Positions 14,206 through 25,792 of a stretch of DNA of 64,000 nt are shown piece by piece (within the stretch, counting starts at the first letter, position 1; each line of letters opens with the position of its first letter). The DNA lies in NCBI GenBank assembly GCA_900546665.1, contig URDY01000014.1:6566-70565 (forward strand), read 5' to 3'. The position numbers and the translations under genes were made by a program. Under the pieces are notes generated by a model, which did no database searches, was not told the DNA's origin, and saw only the letters and a program-made list of their open reading frames with translations. The stretch is from an uncultured Paraprevotella sp. (lineage in GTDB: Bacteria > Bacteroidota > Bacteroidia > Bacteroidales > Bacteroidaceae).

Positions 14206-17200
14206 TTATTCTGTTATGCGCTGGCTTCCCCAGCTGATGTGTATTTTGCCTTCACTGTCCTGCGTGCGGATGAGCAGGCTGTCGATGACAGACATTGTGA
14301 TGTCGAACTCCTCGAAGATTTCTGACTGTTCTTTGACCTCACCGGTCTTGATGAATTCGTTCAGACGCTCCTTGGTCAGTACCAGTGCCATCAGGTTCTG
14401 TTCGACCGAATCTTCGTAGGTGACGTAGTGGACATCCTTCATTTCTTTGGAATCGAGACGGATGAAACGGAAGTAGAACTGTTCCATACGGGGGATGTTC
14501 CACTGCAGGGATTCCAGTATCACGTCGTTGCAGGTAGGTATGTTCACGGAGCTGCTCAGGCTCTGCTGTGTGCATATCAGGATGCCGTTGATGGTGGAGT
14601 CGAATTCGGTCACGATGCTCTGCCGTTTCTTGAAGGCTACATCTCCCTTGACCACAAATACAGGTCTGTCGGGAAAATGTTCCCGGATATAGCTCTCGTA
14701 GAGGTCGAAGGCCGCCAATGTGGTACATCCGATGGCAACCTTACCCGGTATTGTCCTTATGAGCCTTTCAATATAGCGGGTCTTGGAAGGATAACTGTCA
14801 CCGTAGTATCCCTCTATCAGGTGAGGTACCGAACAGGCTTTGATAAGCAGCTTGATCTGCCTCATGAGTCTCAGTCCTGCATCCTTTTTCGTGTCTCCCG
14901 TGCTGTTGTAGTACAGCTCACAGATGCGGCAGAATTCCTCGATGATGACACGGTATACCTCGTGTTCTCCTTCCGAAGGACGGACGGTATGTGTCCGTAT
15001 CCGGTATTTCTCTCCTGCGAAGTCGCTGAATTTACGCGTGATGACCGTCTTGCCGATAAGTTCGGAGAGTTCGTCCTTGTTGTACACGTCCTGGTTCTGT
15101 TTCTCGATGCCGAATACAGTGGCTTTCCCCGGACAGTGGCAGGCACGGAAAAGGACATGCCCCCTGAAGGCGGGGAACGGTGTTCCGTAATCCGGGTTGT
15201 TCTCTTCCTCTATCTCGTGGTCCCTGTTTTCGTGGTAGACCTGCGGGCTCCAGCATATCATGTTTACGGAGTTGTTGTAGAGTAGTTCGAACTGGCTGTA
15301 CAGTTCCGCGATGTTGTTGCGGGTGGTTGTTCCCGTGTCGAGGATCTTGTACCTGAGCCTCCTGAATATGCACAGGATGTTTCTTGTACGCTGCGATGTG
15401 GGATTGGTGATTTCGTCCGACTCGTCGAAGACAAGGCACAGCTTGCCGGAAGTGCGTTTCACGAAACGCATCAGTTCTCTTTTCAGTTTCCGGAGCATGG
15501 AGGTGGAGACGACAAGGAATGTCCCTTCCGGTATGTTGTTGAGGTCGCCGGCGGTCTGTATTGTACGGAAGCGTTCCTTGTTTATGGTAAGGAACGGTAT
15601 CCAGGTCATGTTGGTGGCGATGGCCGGGGCAAGTATGATGACGTTCTTTGCCTTTCTGAACTTGAGCAGGTATTTCGCCCTGTGATAGACGGCGGCAGTC
15701 TTGCCTGAACCCTGCTGCCAGTTCAGCAGGGCGTAGCGTTTCTGCAACACGAGGTTCAGGTCGTGTTTCTGCAAGTCCGTGAATTCGCAGACTTCACCGT
15801 CCTTGTTGATGAATGTGGTGCGGTCCAGGTATTCCTTCAGGCCGGCATCTTCCTGCATTTCCGCAAACTGTAGATTCTGGGTCTCGTATTGCCTCTGTTT
15901 GCGCCGTATCAGTTTACTGGCGGCACGGATCTGCCGCATGTTCTTTTCTGTGACGTTTTCCGGCATCGGGAGTTCGGCCCTTCCGAGTATGAGGTCGTTG
16001 ATGCCTGCGGCCTTGTGCGTGACCTTGTCAAGCAGACGCGGGGCATATTGCTTCAGCTTGAAGCCGTAGGATGTCTTCACCAATGCCACTTCCTTGCGCG
16101 GCACCACGTTCTGCGAGGTGATGTACCTGCGGATGATGCCGAGAACCTTGCCGGTGGTCAGCTTCTTGCGTTCCCATTCCTTTATCTGTTCCCGGGTGGC
16201 ATTTTCCGGCGGTTTCTGGTTGCGGAATTTGGACACCAGCGCCTCCGCCTTTTCGACATGCCTGTTCAGCACGGCATGGGCTTTCAGCTCGTACATGTAT
16301 TTGGCGAGCCTGTACTCGAACTGTTCCAGCTCTTCTTTGTCTATATGGTTGCACTCCCGCATCAGCTGGAGGCGCAGCCGGTGTTTCATTTTCCGCACTT
16401 CGGCTATGCGTTTCTTCAGCTCATCCATGCTGACAAACTCTTCCGCGTTGTAGGGCTGCATTTCAATATGGAGGGAACGGCGGAGGAATACCATGATTTT
16501 TGTTGCAAAATTCTGCACGCCCACCGTAGAGAAGGCTGAATGTTCCAGCCTGGTCTGGCCGATGAAGGAGAAATTCGAGTTGATTTTCGCCACGCGTGTC
16601 TTTTCCCAGAACTCGTTCTGCATGAAGGAGAGAGGGACGATGACCATCAGGATTCCGGCAGGGTTGAGCACGTCATAGGCCTTGTCCATGTAGAATTCCT
16701 GCGACAGCCTGTAATCAAATTTCAGGTTGAAGGGCGGATTTCCGACAATGATGTCGAAACGCTGTTCGGGATTGTACAGCTGTATGTCGCATTTCTCGAT
16801 ATGAGCTTCCGGGTAGAGGTATCTGGCAACGGCCACCGCCTTGCCGTCAATGTCGAATCCGTAGGCATTGTGCAGGTTGGGCAGATGGTTGAAGAAGTTG
16901 CCCATGCCGCAGCACATGTCAAGCACCATTTCCGCCGATGTCGGAGAAAGGGTCTCCACCATGCTTCGGCATATGTCGTGCGGGGTGAAGAACTGTCCCA
17001 TCTCGAATTCCTTCTTGGCCTCGGCGTATTCATGGTAGCTGGTGAAATCCGACTGTCTGAGGTTGTGCAGTCCTCCGGTTCCCGTGTAGCAGTTGTAGAT
17101 GCTTTCCTTCGGGACGAGGTCCTTGCCGGAGTCTATGGCGAAAAGGATTTTCTCGTTGATCTCGGCACGCCTGTCCTGGGGAATCTGTTGGGGTATGATG

Positions 17201-17208
17201 GCATACAT
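14206..17208 (-). CDS. N6-adenine DNA methylase fused to a superfamily 2 helicase
   Basis: A 1000-residue protein. Residues about 65-210 form a Rossmann methylase: FFTPHDICRSMVETL, VLDMCCGMGNFF (SAM binding), then GNPPF at about 155-159, the catalytic motif of N6-adenine methylases. From about residue 505 follows a helicase: QQGSGKT Walker A, LVFDESDE Walker B, ILICTQQSLSSSVN and QFYFRFIRLDS near the C-terminus, of SNF2/DEAD type. Such methylase-helicase fusions occur on phages and conjugative elements (phage P1 DarB is a precedent) and can protect incoming DNA. Modification or anti-restriction is inferred; no restriction nuclease domain is visible. Confidence 0.85.
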   Translation of the reverse strand: MYAIIPQQIPQDRRAEINEKILFAIDSGKDLVPKESIYNCYTGTGGLHNLRQSDFTSYHEYAEAKKEFEMGQFFTPHDICRSMVETLSPTSAEMVLDMCCGMGNFFNHLPNLHNAYGFDIDGKAVAVARYLYPEAHIEKCDIQLYNPEQRFDIIVGNPPFNLKFDYRLSQEFYMDKAYDVLNPAGILMVIVPLSFMQNEFWEKTRVAKINSNFSFIGQTRLEHSAFSTVGVQNFATKIMVFLRRSLHIEMQPYNAEEFVSMDELKKRIAEVRKMKHRLRLQLMRECNHIDKEELEQFEYRLAKYMYELKAHAVLNRHVEKAEALVSKFRNQKPPENATREQIKEWERKKLTTGKVLGIIRRYITSQNVVPRKEVALVKTSYGFKLKQYAPRLLDKVTHKAAGINDLILGRAELPMPENVTEKNMRQIRAASKLIRRKQRQYETQNLQFAEMQEDAGLKEYLDRTTFINKDGEVCEFTDLQKHDLNLVLQKRYALLNWQQGSGKTAAVYHRAKYLLKFRKAKNVIILAPAIATNMTWIPFLTINKERFRTIQTAGDLNNIPEGTFLVVSTSMLRKLKRELMRFVKRTSGKLCLVFDESDEITNPTSQRTRNILCIFRRLRYKILDTGTTTRNNIAELYSQFELLYNNSVNMICWSPQVYHENRDHEIEEENNPDYGTPFPAFRGHVLFRACHCPGKATVFGIEKQNQDVYNKDELSELIGKTVITRKFSDFAGEKYRIRTHTVRPSEGEHEVYRVIIEEFCRICELYYNSTGDTKKDAGLRLMRQIKLLIKACSVPHLIEGYYGDSYPSKTRYIERLIRTIPGKVAIGCTTLAAFDLYESYIREHFPDRPVFVVKGDVAFKKRQSIVTEFDSTINGILICTQQSLSSSVNIPTCNDVILESLQWNIPRMEQFYFRFIRLDSKEMKDVHYVTYEDSVEQNLMALVLTKERLNEFIKTGEVKEQSEIFEEFDITMSVIDSLLIRTQDSEGKIHISWGSQRITE

Positions 17209-17240
17209 GTCTTTTCTTTTTTAATGGTTGGAAACGAAGA

Positions 17241-17267
17241 CACCCCGCAAGGATGTCTTACGGGGTG
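17241..17267 (-). terminator. GC-rich hairpin between operon genes
   Basis: CACCCCG (17241-17247) and CGGGGTG (17261-17267) flank a 13-nt loop, in the gap between the gene ending at 17289 and the start at 17208. There is no T-run on the minus strand, so it may be regulatory rather than a terminator. Confidence 0.4.
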
Positions 17268-17288
17268 CCTGAATAAGTATTTCATGAA

Positions 17289-18230
17289 TCACTCTTCTCT
17301 GAGTGTGATTTCATCCAGCCGTAGCCTTCTGTAGCAGTTCTCTGCGGCCTGGCTGTCCTTGAAGCGTACGTCGATGCGTCCGTTCTTGTAGAACTTGATC
17401 TGTTCTGCGTTGCTCAGGGTGAGGTTGTACCATTCGGTTATATCCACATCGCGTCTGTCAAGACCGATGACCATACCGCTTGAACCGTTTATCACGTCAT
17501 CTGACCCGTATGCGATACCTTCGCAGAAAATGTCCACTTTCCTTCCGCAGTCATACGAGAACTCATATTCCCGGTGGTATTCCAGATGGATGCTGTCCCA
17601 GGACACGATGTCAGGGAAAGTTATCTTGTCCTTTTTCAGTTCGGGCTTCACCTTGCTCCAGCGGGAAGGCTGTACCGTTTTCAGGAAACGGGCCAGCAGT
17701 TCTTCCTCTGCGGTCTCACGGAAACTTTTTCCGCCGAGGTGTTCAATGACCATGTCCACGTAAGTCTGGTAGACCGGACGGAATCCCATGCGCATGGCCT
17801 TCTCGTCGATTACAGGAATGGGTACGTCTACATTGTAGGTCCTGTTGAAATAGGAAATGATGCGATTCGCGAAATTCGCGTTGGCATTGCAGTTGTTGTC
17901 CGCAAGCTCGTTGATGAGGTCAAACGGTTTGAATTCGTTGTGGGTATAGTCATCCTCCCCGCTGTTGTTGAAATAGAAATTCCGTATGGAGACCTTACCG
18001 TTATCCTCATACTTGAAGCTCTTGATTTCCCGGTACCGTTCCGCTTCTTCCTTGAAGATGGCATACCAACGGTCGATACGGTCAAGCGTCTTGTAGAGCT
18101 GGTCCTGCTGGAGCTGGCAATACTGCCTGTCCTGTTCTGTAATCTTGTCCTCGTTCCTTACTTGCACGTTCAGGATACCTGTGAGCAGGTCAGTGTGGCT
18201 GCCTGCTGTTCTTGTTGCTGTTGTCTGCAT
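17289..18230 (-). CDS. Hypothetical protein
   Basis: 313 residues, soluble. It contains a helical segment with many Gln/Tyr (DRQYCQLQQDQLYKTLDRID, about residues 38-57), a central FRPVYQTYVDMVIEHLGGKS block, and a C-terminal beta-rich part with WYNLTLSNAEQIKFYKNGR. No family recognised. It lies directly upstream of the methylase-helicase and 12 nt downstream of the gene starting at 19073, so the three probably form one transcript under hairpin copy 3. Confidence 0.7.
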   Translation of the reverse strand: MQTTATRTAGSHTDLLTGILNVQVRNEDKITEQDRQYCQLQQDQLYKTLDRIDRWYAIFKEEAERYREIKSFKYEDNGKVSIRNFYFNNSGEDDYTHNEFKPFDLINELADNNCNANANFANRIISYFNRTYNVDVPIPVIDEKAMRMGFRPVYQTYVDMVIEHLGGKSFRETAEEELLARFLKTVQPSRWSKVKPELKKDKITFPDIVSWDSIHLEYHREYEFSYDCGRKVDIFCEGIAYGSDDVINGSSGMVIGLDRRDVDITEWYNLTLSNAEQIKFYKNGRIDVRFKDSQAAENCYRRLRLDEITLREE

Positions 18231-18242
18231 AACTGTATTGTT

Positions 18243-19073
18243 TTAGAGATTGTCAATTTCGGGTTTGATACGGTAACAGTAGGTGATGTGGCTGTCCATG
18301 TCCTTGACCAGCTTGACCTGTTCGGGATAAAAGTTGAGACGCCGTTCCACGGCCTGGACATCTATTTTGTCCCACTCGTGCTGCGGCAGGAACCGGTTCT
18401 CATGACGGAAACACCAGAGAACGATATGGTTTTCCTGGTTGCCCTTGAACACGGTCCCTTCATAGTCCTTCAGGAACTGTAGGAAGTCCTCTTCGGTCCT
18501 GAAAGCCTTGTCGAAGCCTTGGTACAGGTTACGTGCGTCCGGACCCGTGTTTTTTGTCAGATAATACTGTCTCCATGTCTCAGTGGTGAAATCGCCGTAG
18601 AGAGGGTCAGGTTCGGAATAGGACCATAACGGCACTTTTGCCGTGAATGCGACGGCACCGTTGGCGCACGCACCGCAGTTGCCCCAGTCTTGGAATATCC
18701 CTTCCGTCCATCTGACGAACTTCAACTGGAGGGGGTCAATATGGTGGAAGGATCCTCCGCTGACACTTAAACCGATACCGTCATACTCTTCCCATATGAA
18801 AGGGATATAGGGGATTTCACAGATGGAAATCAGTCCGTCCGTATTTTTGCGTTTCTCGATGAGGGCGTTGCCGTAATATTTCCCGTATCTGTCCACATAG
18901 ATGAGTCTGTCTCCGACCTGCGGAATCTTTTCAGAGCGTGTCCTTTCTATCAGTTCCACATAACCGTTGGCCATATCCACGTCCTGCTGTGTCAGCCAGT
19001 GCTTGTGATCGTACAGAATGTTCAGTGGCTTGAGTGTTTCCACCGTGTACTTGTTCTTTGTTGCCTGTAACAT
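18243..19073 (-). CDS. Hypothetical protein
   Basis: A 276-residue soluble protein rich in aromatic residues. The middle includes FQDWGNCGACANGAVAFTA with two cysteines three apart. No known domain. It is the first gene left of hairpin copy 3 (35 nt from its edge) and would be the first gene transcribed if that hairpin acts as a promoter on transferred single-stranded DNA. Confidence 0.7.
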   Translation of the reverse strand: MLQATKNKYTVETLKPLNILYDHKHWLTQQDVDMANGYVELIERTRSEKIPQVGDRLIYVDRYGKYYGNALIEKRKNTDGLISICEIPYIPFIWEEYDGIGLSVSGGSFHHIDPLQLKFVRWTEGIFQDWGNCGACANGAVAFTAKVPLWSYSEPDPLYGDFTTETWRQYYLTKNTGPDARNLYQGFDKAFRTEEDFLQFLKDYEGTVFKGNQENHIVLWCFRHENRFLPQHEWDKIDVQAVERRLNFYPEQVKLVKDMDSHITYCYRIKPEIDNL

Positions 19074-19107
19074 AACATTTGATTTTTTGTTAGTCCGGCT
19101 TCTGGGG

Positions 19108-19285
19108 CCGGAGTTCCCATAACTACAGGCTTAAAAAGGTCGTGTTCCGTACATGCAAGGCTTCGGGAAAAAATACCGCAAGCCCTCCGGGGCGAGGATG
19201 ATTTTTTCCACGAACCCGAAGGGCTTGGCCTTGCTTGTACGGGAAGAACACGAATTACCTTTGCCTGTGGTTATGGGGACTCGGC
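19108..19285. promoter_or_regulatory. Long structured hairpin, copy 3 (candidate ssDNA promoter)
   Basis: Stem segments from outside in: CCCATAAC/GTTATGGG, ACAGGC/GCCTGT, AAAGGT/ACCTTT, CGTGTTC/GAACACG, CCGTACA/TGTACGG, GCAAGG/CCTTGC, CTTCGGG/CCCGAAG, GGAAAAAAT/ATTTTTTCC, then a small GCCC/GGGC hairpin with AATACCGCA and GCGAGGATG at its sides. The right arm has CCTTG, 22 nt, TACCTTTG (19256-19263). Reading the left arm on the minus strand gives CGACCTTTTTAAG, so double-stranded DNA lacks the -7 box toward the gene at 19073; only the fold presents it. Confidence 0.8.
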
Positions 19286-19401
19286 TACGGTATGCTCGTT
19301 TTTCCCGATATGTTTTTATTCCGTAAGATTGCAGCCGTTTATATGGCCTTTTCAGAAAGAAATGTTATCTTTGCAGGTGAGATAAAGAGTTATTTGAAAG
19401 C

Positions 19402-19464
19402 ATGAGAAATATGGCGGTTCGGAACAGTCCGGCTTTTTCTTATCCATTGCCCGTTCTCGTGTGA
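19402..19464 (+). other. Non-coding stretch 19286-19821 with a 20-codon ORF
   Basis: The 536-nt gap between hairpin copy 3 and mutB has no convincing gene. It contains TATCTTTG (a -7 box, near 19368-19375) followed by a 20-codon ORF (19402-19464), a repeat-like block (19510-19615) and the mutB terminator. The right end of the mobile element probably lies in this gap, but I see no att duplication to fix it. Confidence 0.3.
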
Positions 19465-19509
19465 GTTTTATCCAATCTGTTGATAGTCAAATAAAACCTA
19501 CCTGATTAC

Positions 19510-19615
19510 AACAAATATAGTGAAAGCCGAGCGCAAAGACAAGCGAAAACGTAGTTTTCAGATTGTCCTATGCCGAGGCGCCTCCTGTCTTATCCAAAGA
19601 TAAAGATTTTTTCCG
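19510..19615. repeat. Bacteroides-type interspersed intergenic repeat (probable)
   Basis: The block ACAAATATAGTGAAAGCCGA ... GCCGAGGCG ... CTTATCCAAAGATAAAG contains a perfect hairpin GAAAACGTAGTTTTC (19545-19559) and flanking GCCGAG motifs. It resembles from memory a family of imperfect palindromes common between Bacteroides genes. Function unknown. Confidence 0.45.
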
Positions 19616-19772
19616 CACATTGATTTTATTTGGTATGGGCAGAACGGTAAATGAAGGCTTTTGTCAGTGTATAATATTAAAACATATCATGATAAAAGCG
19701 CTGGAAAACAGGATGCTATGAGGGGTATGGCAGATGGTGTGAAATCTGGGATGAATCCTGTCGGGGAAAAAA

Positions 19773-19800
19773 TGAGGAGGCAAGCCGGCTTGCCTCCTCA
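19773..19800 (-). terminator. mutAB terminator
   Basis: A perfect 28-nt palindrome, TGAGGAGGCAAGCC and its complement, located 22 nt beyond the mutB stop. It is flanked on the minus-strand downstream side by TTTTTTCCCC, as expected for a rho-independent terminator. Confidence 0.75.
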
Positions 19801-19821
19801 TAAAATGTATGGATGTTGTGG

Positions 19822-21983
<2,162 letters not shown>

Positions 21984-21987
<4 letters not shown>

Positions 21988-23855
21988 TTGATTCCCAATT
22001 TAGCGTTATACTCTTTTAACGTCTTCAGCTGGTCTACACGGACGTGGATGAAGTTTTCAATTCCGGCAGCTTTAAGATCGTCACTGCAAGCCGGTGCACC
22101 GGCTACGACAAACATGGCACGGCCGTTGAGTGCCTTGAAGGCCGGGATGGCATATTCTGCATATTCGTCATCGCTTGAACAAAGCACAACGATGTCGGCT
22201 TCTGCCTTGAGGGCTGCTTCGATACCTTCTTCTACGGAGTCAAATCCTAAATTGTCAATGACTTTGTATCCTGCACAGGCCAGGAAATTGCAGCTGAACT
22301 GTGCGCGTGCCTGACGCATGGCCAGATTGCCGATAGTCAGCATGAATGCAACAGGCTGTTTGGCTGCTTGCTCTGTCTGTAAACGAAGGTCTTCGAAGTC
22401 GGAAGCCAGACGTGATGTTTCAAGTTTGGCAAACGGCTTTTCACATTCATGGCCGTTCTGATGGCTACCGCAGCACTGTCTGCCCTTGATCGGTGATTTG
22501 CCTTCGCTCTTTTCGTTAAAGTTCGGGAACTGGTTGGTACCGAGAAGGAATTCTTTGCGTTTTCCGGCGTTGGCGTGACGCGTCGCATTGGTTTCGTTGA
22601 TGGTATTCTGGATGGTTCCAGCTTCGGCTGCTGCCAGGAAACCGCCTTCTTCTTCGATAGCCAGGAACAGTTTCCACGCTTCTTCTGCCAAAGACTGGGT
22701 CAGTTTTTCAATGAAGTAAGAACCGCCGGCCACATCGACGATCTTATCGAAATGGCTTTCTTCCTGTAATAGCAGCTGCTGATTGCGTGCAATACGTTCG
22801 GCAAATTCTGTCGGCGTTTCGTATGGTGCATCAAACGGAGTAACGACAATGGCATCTACATTGGCCAGGGCTGCACTCATCGTTTCAGTCTGTGAGCGTA
22901 GCATATTGACATAACTGTCAAAAATGGTCATGTTGTAAGTGGTGGTCGTCGCGTTGACATACATTTTGCAGGCACAGTCGCACTGGGGATTGTATTTCTT
23001 GACAATGTGTGCCCATAACATGCGTGCTGCACGGAATTTGGCGATTTCCATGAAATAGACACCGCCGATACCCAGATTGAACTTGATGCTTTTGGCGGCC
23101 TGGTCGGCTGGTATGCCGGCTTCCGTCATCTGGTTAAGGTATTCGTTACCCCAAGCCAGAGCATAGCCCAGTTCCTGATAAACGTATGCGCCGTTATTGC
23201 AGAGCGTGTCTGCATTGACGCTGATGCAACGGTAGTGAGGGAATGCAGACATGGCTTTGACGATTTCCGGAATGTTTTCCAGCAAAGCCGTTGTGTTTTT
23301 ACCTTTGGTCAGAATCTTTTCGATGGGATCGAAATTAATACTGCCGACCAGTTTGTCTGCATTGTATCCTTTGCGGGTGAAATAATCGGCAAGCAGTTGT
23401 GCCAGCTTGAGGGTGTGTCCCTGGCATGTGGAGAAGTTCAGTTCCACAGCTTCTGCCTGTATGCCCTCGAGCAGTGTGTCGAGATAGGCGGCATCCAGTT
23501 CTTTTGCGGGAATCTTGAAGCCGAGAGATGTGACGCCTTTGTTGAGGATATCAAGGGCTTTGGCATTGGCTTCCTTGGGGTCGGCAGCCTTGATGTTCTG
23601 GCGTACATACCATTGGTTGTTGTCTTTCTTGTTTCCTCTTAGATAAGGGAATTGTCCTGGAAGTGAATTGATTTGTGTCATTCCTTCCAAATCTTCCTTT
23701 CTGTAGAAGGGTTCCATATTGAACCCTTCATTGGTTCTCCAAACCATTTTTTTCTGATAGTCTGCTCCCTTAAGGTCAACATTGATTTTGTCAATCCATT
23801 CCTGACGAGTGGGGGCAGTGAAATCAGAGAAGAGTTTCTCTTTATTATCTGCCAT
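21984..23855 (-). CDS. mutA: Methylmalonyl-CoA mutase, small subunit
   Basis: 623 residues from ATG 23855 (MADNKEKLF); the frame opens at 23942, but that region holds the promoter. It is the partner subunit of MutB, with the same barrel plus Rossmann-type C-terminal domain ([20 protein letters not shown]). It lacks the DxHxxG histidine motif, as usual for the non-catalytic subunit. First gene of the mutAB operon. A linker at about residues 475-500 ([17 protein letters not shown]) is rich in Cys and His, which I do not see explained by the family. Confidence 0.95.
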
Positions 23856-23891
23856 AATTATACTGTTAAAATGAATAGTTTCAATCGAACA

Positions 23892-23923
23892 AAAATAGCA
23901 AAACTTTTGTTTCCTCGCAAAAA
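23892..23923 (-). promoter_or_regulatory. mutAB promoter
   Basis: On the minus strand TTTG, 20 nt, TATTTTTG: an exact Bacteroidales -33/-7 promoter, 36 nt before the mutA ATG. Confidence 0.75.
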
Positions 23924-24010
23924 ATGTTATCCAAAAACTCAAAGTGTGTTGTTTTTTTATCTAAATTTGCCAATGAAAAGATTTTTTTTAATTAATTAAA
24001 TTTTGTAATA

Positions 24011-25699
24011 ATGGATTGGTTAGAACAGTTACTGTTTGATTCGAATTCCATCGCCCATATCGTCCTGCTTTATACAGTGGTGATTTCCATAGGAATATAT
24101 CTGGGAAAAATCAAATTCTTCGGTATATCTCTGGGAGTGACTTTTGTGCTGTTTGCAGGAATCCTGGCGGGACATTTCGGATTCACAGGTACCACTTCAA
24201 CCTTGAATTTCTTGCAGGATTTCGGACTGATTTTATTCGTATTTTGCATTGGTTTGCAGGTCGGTCCGGGTTTTTTCGAGTCTTTCAAGAAAGGCGGAAT
24301 TACGCTGAACGTGTTGGCCTGTGGCATTGTAGCCCTTAACATCATTGTGATGTTGGTGCTGTATTATTGTTGTTTTGATACGTCAAATCCTCAGAATCTG
24401 CCGATGATGGTCGGTGTATTGTGCGGAGCCGTGACGAATACGCCGGGATTGGGTGCGGCTACGGAGGCGTTGACGCAATTGTTTCCGGCAAATGAAATTC
24501 CGCAGATTGCGTCAGGATATGCCTGTGCTTATCCTTTAGGTGTGGTCGGTATCATAGCTGCAACCATTGCAATCCGTTATATTTGTGGAATAGTTCTGAA
24601 GGATGAGGAAGACAAAATCATTGCCGAACAGGCTGAGAATCCTCATGCAAAGCCTCATAAGATGACGTTGCGTGTGGAGAATACGGCGTTGAACGGCAAG
24701 ACCATGCTTCAGGTGCGCGATTTCCTGGGCCGTGATTACGTGTGTTCAAGAGCGCTGCATGAGGGGCATGTGAGCATTCCGACCCGTTCCACCAAATTGT
24801 ATATCGGTGATTATCTGTTTATCGTTTGTGCAGAAGATGATGCTGAAGCTATCATGGCGTTTATCGGTCCAGAGGCTAATGTGGACTGGGAAGTTCAGGA
24901 TGTACCGATGGTGTCAAAAAGCATTTTGGTTACCCAGCCCAAGATGAACGGAAAGACATTCGGACAGTTGCATTTCAGCTCAGTGTATGGCGTTAATGTG
25001 ACCCGTATTTCCCGTTCGGGTATGAATTTGTATGCCGACCGGAATTTGCGTATGCAGGTGGGAGACAAGATCGTAGTAGTCGGACCGGAAGATGCTGTTG
25101 ACCGCGTTGCTAATTTGATGGGTAATTCCGTGAAAAGACTGGATCATCCTAATCTGATTACCATATTTGTGGGAATTCTGGTGGGAATAATTTTCGGAAG
25201 TATTCCATTTGCATTCCCTGGCGTACCGACACCGGTTAAATTAGGTCTGGCCGGTGGACCGCTGATTGTGGCTATTTTAATAGGTCGTTTCGGATATAAG
25301 TTCCATTTGGTGACTTATGTGTCAACCAGTGCCAATCTGATGTTGAGAGAATTCGGATTAGCCTTGTTCCTGGCCAGCGTGGGTATTAAGGCCGGAGAAC
25401 ACTTTGTGGATACGGTCATTGCCGGCGACGGATTGAAATATGTATGGACAGGTTTCATTATTACGGTTATTCCTATTCTGGTAATAGGACTTATTGCCCG
25501 TATGCGTTTTAAATTGAATTATTTCACGATCATGGGTCTTATTGCCGGAAGTACAACCGATCCTCCTGCATTGGCTTTTGCCAGTCAGGCTTCAAACAGT
25601 GATGCACCGGCCGTAGGTTATTCTACCGTTTACCCCTTGACGATGTTCCTGCGTATTTTGACGGCCCAGTTGATTGTATTGCTGTTGTGCAGCGTTTGA
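24011..25699 (+). CDS. AspT/YidE-family transporter (putative)
   Basis: A 562-residue membrane protein with about ten membrane segments in two halves, separated by a cytoplasmic region (about residues 200-370) holding two RCK/TrkA-C-like domains ([35 protein letters not shown]). The duplicated [16 protein letters not shown] and [16 protein letters not shown] motifs are typical of the aspartate:alanine exchanger/YidE-YbjL family. Substrate unknown; a carboxylate or amino acid is likely. It diverges from mutA, with TAAATTTG about 50 nt upstream as a possible -7 box. Confidence 0.88.
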   Translation: MDWLEQLLFDSNSIAHIVLLYTVVISIGIYLGKIKFFGISLGVTFVLFAGILAGHFGFTGTTSTLNFLQDFGLILFVFCIGLQVGPGFFESFKKGGITLNVLACGIVALNIIVMLVLYYCCFDTSNPQNLPMMVGVLCGAVTNTPGLGAATEALTQLFPANEIPQIASGYACAYPLGVVGIIAATIAIRYICGIVLKDEEDKIIAEQAENPHAKPHKMTLRVENTALNGKTMLQVRDFLGRDYVCSRALHEGHVSIPTRSTKLYIGDYLFIVCAEDDAEAIMAFIGPEANVDWEVQDVPMVSKSILVTQPKMNGKTFGQLHFSSVYGVNVTRISRSGMNLYADRNLRMQVGDKIVVVGPEDAVDRVANLMGNSVKRLDHPNLITIFVGILVGIIFGSIPFAFPGVPTPVKLGLAGGPLIVAILIGRFGYKFHLVTYVSTSANLMLREFGLALFLASVGIKAGEHFVDTVIAGDGLKYVWTGFIITVIPILVIGLIARMRFKLNYFTIMGLIAGSTTDPPALAFASQASNSDAPAVGYSTVYPLTMFLRILTAQLIVLLLCSV

Positions 25700-25723
25700 T
25701 CATGAATTTAATGATATCAATAT

Positions 25724-25770
25724 AAAAAAGCATCTTTCCCTGACTGACTTACGGGAAAGATGCTTTTTTT
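25724..25770. terminator. Bidirectional terminator
   Basis: AAAAAAGCATCTTTCCC and GGGAAAGATGCTTTTTTT flank an 11-nt loop between the converging genes ending at 25699 and 25793. Confidence 0.85.
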
Positions 25771-25792
25771 ATATTGTATATGTTTCTTCTTC

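Noticed and set aside
14428..15285. 285-codon plus-strand ORF
   Set aside because: It is the antisense shadow of the methylase-helicase gene, which has clear motifs.
1..19600. Complete integron with integrase
   Set aside because: No integron-type tyrosine recombinase is encoded here; the only integrase fragment (63484) is a conjugative-element type far from the array.
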